This document shows positions 1 through 4,749 of a DNA stretch of 8,764 nucleotides, in pieces. The notes under the pieces were generated by a model. It had not been told where the DNA came from and did no database searches. It saw only the letters and a program-made list of their open reading frames with translations. Position 1 is the stretch's first letter; every line of letters begins with the position of its first letter. This stretch comes from an uncultured Lachnospiraceae bacterium (lineage in GTDB: Bacteria > Bacillota > Clostridia > Lachnospirales > Lachnospiraceae), in the NCBI GenBank assembly GCA_910585935.1, contig CAJUHN010000166.1, forward strand, positions 1-8,764, read 5' to 3'. The translations under genes and the position numbers were made by a program.

Positions 1-88
1 GTGCGGTGACGCGCCGAGAATTTAGTGTCCGTTACGTTTGGAACGGAGCGGGAGCGCGGCTTCGTTGGAATAGTTCCTTGCCGGAGCG
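1..88 (+). repeat. Structured palindromic repeat, copy 1 (right half, cut by window start)
   Basis: This is the right-hand part of the element seen complete at 2108-2254 and 8374-8519. It starts inside the central hairpin: 1-5 is the end of the left stem, 6-9 the GTGA loop, 10-16 the right stem CGCGCCG. It then runs through the conserved GAATTTAGT (18-26), the GGAACGGAGCG block (40-50), GGCTTCG and the terminal arm TGGAATAGTTCCTTGCC, ending near AGCG at 85-88. The central part matches copy 3 almost base for base. It ends about 45 bases before the yceD promoter and is visibly more GC-rich than the DNA after it. Confidence 0.88.
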
Positions 89-132
89 TTTCTTTTGCTT
101 TTAAAGTAGATGGAATTGTAACAAAAAACTTA

Positions 133-161
133 TTGACAAAGCACTATCTTGTATGTATAAT
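133..161 (+). promoter_or_regulatory. Sigma-A promoter of yceD-rpmF
   Basis: TTGACA (133-138) and TATAAT (156-161) are separated by exactly 17 bases, a perfect match to the housekeeping consensus. Transcription should start near 168, giving a leader of about 32 bases before the yceD start at 200. The strength fits a ribosomal-protein operon. Confidence 0.9.
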
Positions 162-189
162 AATACGAGTGTGTGTAATGTCACCAGTT

Positions 190-194
190 GGAGG
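190..194 (+). promoter_or_regulatory. Ribosome binding site of yceD (decides the start)
   Basis: GGAGG lies 5 bases before the ATG at 200, normal spacing. The in-frame TTG at 188 overlaps this site, and the ATG at 197 is only 2 bases from it, so both are poorer starts. Confidence 0.75.
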
Positions 195-199
195 GCATG

Positions 200-718
200 A
201 TGCAGATTAATTTATCAGAGCTTATATCCAAAGAAGGCAAGATTCTAGAAATAGAAGCTGTTTATGAACCAGAGGTCTTTCGGACAAAATTAGGAGATTA
301 TCCTATTGTAAAGAAAGATCCTATACAGCTTCGATTTACAAATCTAGGAGAAAAGCGTATTTTATTGGAAGCAGTAATTTCTATTTCACTTTTGTTTCCA
401 TGTGATCGTTGTCTGGAAGAGGTACAGAAAGATTTTCATATTGAGGTAGAGAGAGAATTTGATATGAAGCTATCAGACACAGAACGGATAGAAGCCCTTG
501 ACGAAACAAATTTTATCAGTGGAAACAACTTAGATGTGGATGCTTTTGTCTATGGTGAGATTTTATTAAATTTACCTATGAAAGTTCTATGCAGAAAAGA
601 CTGTAAAGGAATTTGTAATAGATGTGGTACAAATCTCAATTATGGGACTTGTAACTGTGATACCACGGAGTTAGATCCACGTATGGCAAAAATCCGTGAT
701 ATTTTTGAAAATTTATGA
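200..718 (+). CDS. yceD: YceD/DUF177 family protein (23S rRNA accumulation / large-subunit assembly)
   Basis: With the ATG at 200 this is a 172-residue cytoplasmic protein beginning MQINLSEL, typical of Firmicutes YceD. Cysteines sit in two groups: a CDRC pair at 68-71, and a C-terminal cluster at 131, 135, 139, 142, 151 and 153 within a CRKDCKGICNRCG-like motif. That cluster is the family signature and looks able to bind metal, which is inference. In E. coli, YceD is needed for normal 23S rRNA levels and its gene is linked to rpmF; the same pairing is seen here, with 25 bases between the genes. Both are driven by the strong promoter at 133-161. No transmembrane segment or signal peptide is visible. 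The family assignment is firm, but the molecular mechanism is not known from sequence. Confidence 0.93.
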   Translation: MQINLSELISKEGKILEIEAVYEPEVFRTKLGDYPIVKKDPIQLRFTNLGEKRILLEAVISISLLFPCDRCLEEVQKDFHIEVEREFDMKLSDTERIEALDETNFISGNNLDVDAFVYGEILLNLPMKVLCRKDCKGICNRCGTNLNYGTCNCDTTELDPRMAKIRDIFENL

Positions 719-743
719 TCTTATTTTAAGGGAGGTGTAAACC

Positions 744-923
744 ATGTCTATCTGTCCTAAGAATAAAACTTCTAAAGCTAGAAGAGATAGCCGCAGAGCA
801 AATTGGAAAATGACTGCTCCTAATCTTGTAAAATGCAGCAAATGCGGCGAACTGATGATGCCTCATAGAGTTTGTAAGGCATGTGGTTCTTATAACAAAA
901 AAGAAATTATTTCTGTTGAATAA
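744..923 (+). CDS. rpmF: Ribosomal protein L32 (bL32)
   Basis: This 59-residue protein begins MSICPKNKTSKARRDSRRAN and is a clear L32 of normal length. The basic N-terminus packs on 23S rRNA. The C-terminal half carries a zinc-ribbon pattern, CSKC at 31-34 and CKAC at 44-47, so this is the zinc-binding (C+) form of L32. A strong GGAGGTG site (731-737) precedes the ATG by 6 bases. It is the second gene of the yceD-rpmF unit, and a terminator begins 10 bases after its stop. It is read from the sequence directly, with all 60 codons checked in frame. Confidence 0.97.
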   Translation: MSICPKNKTSKARRDSRRANWKMTAPNLVKCSKCGELMMPHRVCKACGSYNKKEIISVE

Positions 924-933
924 TGGAGAAAAG

Positions 934-960
934 AGCTGTCCTTTTTGGGGATGGCTTTTT
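934..960 (+). terminator. Rho-independent terminator after rpmF
   Basis: AGCTGTCC (934-941) pairs with GGATGGCT (949-956) over 8 base pairs, including two G-U pairs, around a 7-base loop, followed by a T run to 960. It lies 10 bases after the rpmF stop and closes the yceD-rpmF unit. The wobble pairs suggest some read-through into the next gene is possible. Confidence 0.75.
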
Positions 961-997
961 GTCTATTTATTAAAAAATAAAAATTATGATTATAAAT

Positions 998-1002
998 GGG
1001 GG
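998..1002 (+). promoter_or_regulatory. Ribosome binding site of the secreted repeat protein (decides the start)
   Basis: A GGGGG run lies 6 bases before the ATG at 1009. That ATG opens directly into a signal peptide. The upstream open frame reaches back to 883 only because it happens to run through the end of rpmF and its terminator. Confidence 0.7.
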
Positions 1003-1008
1003 TATAGT

Positions 1009-1992
1009 ATGAAGAAAATAAACAAAATGATTTTTACATTGATAGGTGGAATGTTTTTTGCCTGTAGTACAACTTTTCATGTAAATGCGGATTGGAAAAC
1101 AGAAGATGAGAAGTGGTGGTATGCTACTGAAAACGGATATAAAACAGGTTGGGAATACATAGCAGGAAAATGGTATTATTTTGATGAAAGCGGCTGGATG
1201 CAGACAGGCTGGCAGCAGATTGATGGAAAGTGGTATTATTTGAAAGATTCTGGAGAGATGATGACAGGCTGGAAGGAGATAGATGGTCAGAATAATTGGT
1301 ATTATTTTGAAAATTCTGGTGCTATGCGGACGGAAGATCTAGCAGAAAATGGTGTGATTTATCATTTTGATTCTTCAGGAAAATGTGTGAATCCTACAGA
1401 AGAGCAGCAGGCACAAGTAAAAACAACGCCTACAATTCCAACCAAGTATTCATTAGGAACATGGAATGGAAATGTCTTTTCCAGTGAGTTATTGAATTTA
1501 AGCTTTACGTTTCCAAATGATGTCACAAGAATATCTTTATATGATTTAAAAGAATTAGGGATGAATATGGACGTAATTGATTTATTCAATGATGGAGCGA
1601 CTTCTGCACAAGAAAATTTAGAAGATTATGAAACGGCTATTGATTTTGCTTTAATATTAGATGATGAATATTCTAATATGGAGTTACTATGGGAAAATAT
1701 CACTGGGTTTGAAATCACAGAGTCGGATTATCTAGAAGTTTTTAAACAATCCGATTATATGTATGTATTACAATTTTTAGGTGCTCCAATAAAATATATG
1801 AAAGAAGAAACTGTTCAGATAGGGGGACAAACCTTTTTGAAATTATCTATTTGTTTTAATGATATGGGATATCAGGATATTTATGTGATAAAAAAGGGAA
1901 ATTTTATGGGAGTTATGTTAGTAACTTATTCTTTAGAAAGTGCTGATATAGTGCAAGGAATTCTTGATTCTGCTACAGCTATTATAAAATAA
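1009..1992 (+). CDS. Secreted choline/cell-wall-binding repeat protein with unknown C-terminal domain
   Basis: This 327-residue protein begins MKKINKMIF, a signal peptide with basic N-terminus, hydrophobic core and a likely cut after the VNA at 25-27. Residues about 29-109 hold four tandem 20-residue units of the CW_binding/choline-binding type, each with aromatic WYYF/WYYL followed by a TGW turn (TGW at 46-48, 66-68 and 86-88). A worn fifth unit runs to about 127. Such repeats usually anchor proteins non-covalently to choline-bearing teichoic acids or other wall glycans; the ligand here is unknown. A Thr/Pro linker (about 129-148) leads to a roughly 180-residue acidic C-terminal domain I do not recognise. 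It starts with a GTWNGNVFSSELLNLSF pattern of the kind seen in clostridial surface proteins. No peptidase, amidase or LPXTG motif is evident. The gene separates rpmF from plsX, and no convincing promoter of its own is visible. Confidence 0.9.
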   Translation: MKKINKMIFTLIGGMFFACSTTFHVNADWKTEDEKWWYATENGYKTGWEYIAGKWYYFDESGWMQTGWQQIDGKWYYLKDSGEMMTGWKEIDGQNNWYYFENSGAMRTEDLAENGVIYHFDSSGKCVNPTEEQQAQVKTTPTIPTKYSLGTWNGNVFSSELLNLSFTFPNDVTRISLYDLKELGMNMDVIDLFNDGATSAQENLEDYETAIDFALILDDEYSNMELLWENITGFEITESDYLEVFKQSDYMYVLQFLGAPIKYMKEETVQIGGQTFLKLSICFNDMGYQDIYVIKKGNFMGVMLVTYSLESADIVQGILDSATAIIK

Positions 1993-2010
1993 ATTGATAA
2001 AAAATAGGAT

Positions 2011-2058
2011 AGTCTGATAGAAATAGGTCTGCTTATCCGTAACAGTTCAGACTTTTTA
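2011..2058 (+). terminator. Rho-independent terminator after the secreted protein gene
   Basis: AGTCTGA (2011-2017) pairs perfectly with TCAGACT (2047-2053), followed by a T run. Within the long loop a smaller stem forms, CTG.TTA (2029-2035) with TAA.CAG (2040-2045) around TCCG, which shortens the effective loop. It begins 19 bases after the stop codon. Confidence 0.65.
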
Positions 2059-2107
2059 TTTGTTATTATGAAATTCGTTTTTCACAGAGTAGAACCTTCA
2101 ACAATCT

Positions 2108-2254
2108 AGCGAAGGCAAGGAAGTATTCCATAAGAAGCCCCTTGGAAGACGTCGGCACTTAATGAGTAGTTTCGCAAGAAGCGAAACGGCGAATTTAGTA
2201 CCGTTACGTCTGGAACGGAGCGCGGCTTTGATGGAATACTTCCTTGCCGTAGCG
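2108..2254 (+). repeat. Structured palindromic repeat, copy 2 (complete, central-stem variant)
   Basis: This is a complete copy of about 147 bases. Its outer arms are a perfect 18-bp inverted repeat (2114-2131 with 2231-2248), continued inward by GAAGCC opposite GGCTT. Conserved blocks follow: CCCCTTGGAAGACGT, GGCACTTAATGAG, GAATTTAGTACC and ACGTCTGGAACGGAGCG. At the centre, GTTTCGC (2169-2175) pairs with GCGAAAC (2181-2187), a different stem sequence from copies 1 and 3 at the same place. CAACAA at 2099-2104 is also shared with copy 3, so the left edge may lie a few bases further out. No open frame in it resembles a real protein. Confidence 0.9.
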
Positions 2255-2301
2255 CCCCCTTTGATGCCCAAATAAACAGAACTGTAACATTTATGGAAGA
2301 G

Positions 2302-2335
2302 AGTTGCTGCAGAAGTATCTGGCGGCAGCTTTTTT
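2302..2335 (+). terminator. Rho-independent terminator with no gene directly upstream
   Basis: AGTTGCTGC (2302-2310) pairs with GCGGCAGCT (2322-2330) over 9 base pairs, two of them G-U. The loop is tightened further by AGA/TCT pairing (2311-2313 with 2318-2320). Six T residues follow (2330-2335). The last coding stop is 310 bases upstream and already has its own terminator. The hairpin may therefore end a transcript through repeat copy 2, or be a relic from before the insertions here. Confidence 0.75.
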
Positions 2336-2362
2336 ATGAGAATTTTCAAAAATTGTTTGTCA

Positions 2363-2403
2363 GTTACATTTTTCCTAGAATGGAGAAGGAAAGAAAATGT
2401 AAC
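2363..2403. repeat. Inverted repeat upstream of the plsX promoter
   Basis: GTTACATTTT (2363-2372) is perfectly repeated in inverse as AAAATGTAAC (2394-2403). TCCT and AGGA just inside extend the pairing. The spacer is 21 bases and the right arm ends about 50 bases before the plsX -35 box. It could be a regulator site or a folded transcript. It has no strong T run after it, so a terminator is unlikely. Confidence 0.55.
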
Positions 2404-2454
2404 GATAATCATAAGATTACTTAGAAAAATACATAAGAAAAAACAGATTAACAG

Positions 2455-2483
2455 TTGACAGCAGAAAATCCATTTAGTATAGT
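2455..2483 (+). promoter_or_regulatory. Sigma-A promoter of plsX-acpP
   Basis: TTGACA (2455-2460) and TATAGT (2478-2483) are separated by 17 bases. The expected start near 2490 leaves a leader of about 24 bases containing AGGAGG at 2501-2506. I see no clear palindrome matching the FapR operator known from Bacillus lipid genes. Confidence 0.85.
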
Positions 2484-2513
2484 ATCATATAGGTACGACA
2501 AGGAGGAAGGAAC

Positions 2514-3524
2514 ATGGCAGATAAAGTGAGGGTAGCGGTGGATGCTATGGGTGGCGATAACGCTCCGAAAGAGGTTATAAAAGGAGCGGTAGAGGCGGTC
2601 AATGCAAAAGAGGAAATCCAGCTTATTCTAGTCGGAGTAGAGGATAAGATAAAGCAGGAACTCGCGAACTATACTTATCCAAAAGAACGCATTCGTGTAG
2701 TACATGCGACAGAAATAATCACTACAGAAGAATCGCCAGTGATGGCAATACGAAAGAAAAAAGATTCCTCAATCGTGGTTGCCATGAATATGGTAAAGAA
2801 TAAAGAAGCAGATGCATTTGTTTCAGCAGGGAGTTCTGGAGCGATTTTAGCAGGAGGACAGTTGATCGTAGGGAGAATTAAAGGAATTGAAAGACCACCG
2901 TTAGCCCCTTTGATTCCAACAGAAAAAGGCGTTTCTTTACTGATTGACTGTGGAGCAAATGTAGATGCTAGGGCATCTCATTTAGTACAATTTGCGAAAA
3001 TGGGTTCTATCTATATGGAATATGTAGTTGGAATAAAAAATCCGAAAGTGGCAATTGTGAATATAGGTGCAGAAGAAGAAAAGGGAAATGCTTTAGTAAA
3101 AGAAACCTTTCCATTGTTAAAACAATGCCCAGAAATCAATTTCATTGGCAGCATAGAAGCGAGGGAAATTCCGAGCGGCTATGCAGATGTGATTGTATGT
3201 GAAGCATTTGTAGGAAATGTAATTTTAAAACTATATGAAGGTGTGGGTTCTACATTTAAAAAAATGGTGATCAATGCTTTAAAGAGTACAACTCTTTCTA
3301 AAATAGGGGCACTATTTGTAAAATCTGCTGTGAAAGATACATTAAAATCCTTTGATGCGAGTGATTATGGAGGAGCACCTTTATTGGGACTAAATGGATT
3401 GGTAGTAAAAACACATGGAAATGCAAAAATGAAAGAAATAAGAAATTCTATTATGCAGTGTGTGATATTTAAAGAGCAACAGATTAATGAGAAAATAAAA
3501 GAGAGGATTATTGTAAAAGAGTAA
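2514..3524 (+). CDS. plsX: Phosphate acyltransferase PlsX
   Basis: PlsX converts acyl-ACP and phosphate to acyl-phosphate, the donor used by membrane PlsY for the first step of phospholipid synthesis. It is a peripheral, mostly soluble protein. The 336-residue length is normal. Family motifs visible are VAVDAMGGDNAP at 7-18, SAGSSGAILAGG from 104 (often SAGNTGA elsewhere), RPPLAPLIPT, LLIDCGANVDA, NIGAEEEKGN, the ADVIVCEAFVGNVILKLYEG block, and YGGAPLLGLNG around 285-295. The AGGAGG site sits 7 bases before the ATG. acpP follows after 17 bases and encodes the carrier of its substrate. The pair has its own promoter. In many Firmicutes fapR sits just upstream, but it does not here. Confidence 0.97.
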   Translation: MADKVRVAVDAMGGDNAPKEVIKGAVEAVNAKEEIQLILVGVEDKIKQELANYTYPKERIRVVHATEIITTEESPVMAIRKKKDSSIVVAMNMVKNKEADAFVSAGSSGAILAGGQLIVGRIKGIERPPLAPLIPTEKGVSLLIDCGANVDARASHLVQFAKMGSIYMEYVVGIKNPKVAIVNIGAEEEKGNALVKETFPLLKQCPEINFIGSIEAREIPSGYADVIVCEAFVGNVILKLYEGVGSTFKKMVINALKSTTLSKIGALFVKSAVKDTLKSFDASDYGGAPLLGLNGLVVKTHGNAKMKEIRNSIMQCVIFKEQQINEKIKERIIVKE

Positions 3525-3541
3525 AGAAAGGACGGAACAAT

Positions 3542-3772
3542 ATGGAGTTTGAAAAGTTACAAAAAATTATTTCTGAGGTTTTAAATGTAGGAGAAGACGA
3601 AATCACAATGGATACCACATTTGTAGATGATTTAGGAGCTGATTCTTTGGATATTTTTCAGATTATTATGGGAATTGAAGAAGAATTTGATATCGAAATC
3701 GCTAATGAGGATGCAGAAAAAATTATATCTGTAGGTGATGCGGTAGAACAAATAAAGAATGCTCTTAACTAA
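3542..3772 (+). CDS. acpP: Acyl carrier protein
   Basis: This is a 76-residue acidic four-helix carrier. The GADSLD motif places the phosphopantetheine attachment site at Ser35, and the recognition helix reads EEEFDIEI, as is usual. It carries growing and finished acyl chains for fatty acid synthesis and delivers them to PlsX. It lies 17 bases after plsX, within the same unit, with a purine-rich AGAAAGGACGG site before the ATG. A terminator begins 4 bases after its stop, so most transcription from the plsX promoter probably ends here. Length and motif agree with a housekeeping ACP rather than a polyketide-type carrier. Confidence 0.96.
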   Translation: MEFEKLQKIISEVLNVGEDEITMDTTFVDDLGADSLDIFQIIMGIEEEFDIEIANEDAEKIISVGDAVEQIKNALN

Positions 3773-3776
3773 GTAA

Positions 3777-3809
3777 AAAACCCAGAGGTTTCCTACTCTG
3801 GGCTTTTCC
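3777..3809 (+). terminator. Rho-independent terminator after acpP
   Basis: CCCAGAG (3781-3787) pairs perfectly with CTCTGGG (3796-3802) around an 8-base loop, followed by CTTTTCCTT. Four A residues before the stem oppose the T run. The broken T tract may allow partial read-through into rnc, which has no clear promoter of its own. Confidence 0.8.
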
Positions 3810-3857
3810 TTCTCTTATAGAAATATTGAAAATAGAAAAAATAGGAAGGTTGGTCAA

Positions 3858-4559
3858 ATGAAACAAGAAGATTTATCAAAATTGGAAAAGACAATAGAAT
3901 ATTATTTTAAGAGTAAAGATTATTTAAAACAGGCGATGATACACAGTTCTTACTCAAATGAACATCATATTGATAAATTAAAAAATAATGAGAGGCTGGA
4001 ATTTTTGGGAGATGCCGTACTGGAAATTGTTATAAGTGAATTTTTGTTCCATACTTATAAAGAAAAACCAGAAGGAGAATTGACCAAAATGAGAGCTAGT
4101 ATGGTATGTGAGCAGACATTGACATTTTGTACAAAAGAAATAGAGTTGGGAAAATATTTATTATTGGGAAAAGGTGAGGATTTAAGCGGAGGAAGAGAAC
4201 GAGATTCCATTGTTTCCGATGCGATGGAGGCATTGATCGGCGCGATCTATTTAGATGGAGGATTTCGGGCAGCAAAACAATTTATTGATCGTTTTATCTT
4301 AAAGGATATAGAACACAAACAGCTCTTTTATGACAGCAAGACTATTTTACAGGAAATCGTACAGAGCCAATATACAGAAACTCTAGGGTATGACCTGATA
4401 AAAGAAGAAGGACCCGATCATGATAAACATTATGAAGTAAACGCTTTCATCGGAAAAAAAGTGATAGGTACTGGAAGAGGGAGAACCAAAAAGGCGGCAG
4501 AACAAGAAGCGGCTTATCAGGGGATTCTCAAGCTGAAAAGAGAACAAAAAAATAAATAG
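3858..4559 (+). CDS. rnc: Ribonuclease III
   Basis: RNase III cuts double-stranded RNA, notably in rRNA precursor processing. The 233-residue length is normal. The signature NERLEFLGDAVLE spans 44-56. The catalytic acidic residues are all present: Glu48, Asp52, Asp121 and Glu124, matching E. coli E41, D45, D114 and E117. The C-terminal dsRNA-binding domain covers about 161-228, with the GRGRTKKAAEQEAA helix at 206-219. AGGAAGG (3843-3849) precedes the ATG by 8 bases. The rnc-smc order is common in Firmicutes. A long hairpin begins 18 bases after the stop, which is of interest because this enzyme cuts such structures. It is separated from acpP by a terminator, so expression may rely on read-through. 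Confidence 0.97.
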   Translation: MKQEDLSKLEKTIEYYFKSKDYLKQAMIHSSYSNEHHIDKLKNNERLEFLGDAVLEIVISEFLFHTYKEKPEGELTKMRASMVCEQTLTFCTKEIELGKYLLLGKGEDLSGGRERDSIVSDAMEALIGAIYLDGGFRAAKQFIDRFILKDIEHKQLFYDSKTILQEIVQSQYTETLGYDLIKEEGPDHDKHYEVNAFIGKKVIGTGRGRTKKAAEQEAAYQGILKLKREQKNK

Positions 4560-4577
4560 AAAGAAACTTAAGATATC

Positions 4578-4668
4578 TTTAGGAAAAAGTAGAAGTGTTA
4601 TGTATGAGCATGAAGGAACAGAGAATATATTCGTGCGGTTACATAATAGTTCTACTTTTTAACCTAAA
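4578..4668 (+). repeat. Long near-continuous hairpin between rnc and smc
   Basis: The two halves pair in four blocks: TTTAGG (4578-4583) with CCTAAA (4663-4668); AAAAAGTAGAA (4584-4594) with TTCTACTTTTT (4650-4660); TGTTATGTA (4596-4604) with TACATAATA (4640-4648), one G-U; and GCATGAA (4608-4614) with TTCGTGC (4630-4636), one G-U. Interruptions are a 2-base bulge, one G/G mismatch and a 3x3 internal loop. The apical loop is 15 bases. The TTTTT at 4656-4660 lies inside the stem, so terminator action is possible but atypical. It could be an RNase III processing site, a terminator or a small inverted-repeat element remnant. Confidence 0.85.
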
Positions 4669-4749
4669 AAAGAAAAGCGAATGAATTTGGAATATTTGAT
4701 TATAAAAAGAGAAAAGACAAAAAATTTAAGATAGGGACAGGGAGTTTAC

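Noticed and set aside
25..210. A 61-residue plus-strand open frame at the window start
   Set aside because: It covers repeat copy 1, the yceD promoter and the yceD start, and has no ribosome binding site.
961..997. A promoter for the secreted protein gene (TATGAT near 985, TATAAA near 991)
   Set aside because: Neither has a fair -35 box, and transcription would begin at or inside the ribosome site.
883..1008. N-terminal extension of the secreted protein to 883
   Set aside because: It overlaps the end of rpmF and its terminator; the ATG at 1009 has a good ribosome site and opens a signal peptide.
1054..1070. A possible lipobox (FFAC) in the secreted protein signal peptide
   Set aside because: The residue three before the Cys is Phe rather than Leu/Ile/Val, and a better ordinary signal-peptidase site (VNA) follows, so a lipoprotein is less likely.
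2098..2412. A 104-residue minus-strand open frame
   Set aside because: It runs through repeat copy 2, the orphan terminator and the inverted repeat, has no ribosome site, and its sequence is explained by the repeat.
2471..2500. A FapR-type operator at the plsX promoter
   Set aside because: The TATA/GTAC repeats around the -10 box do not form a good palindrome and do not match the known operator.
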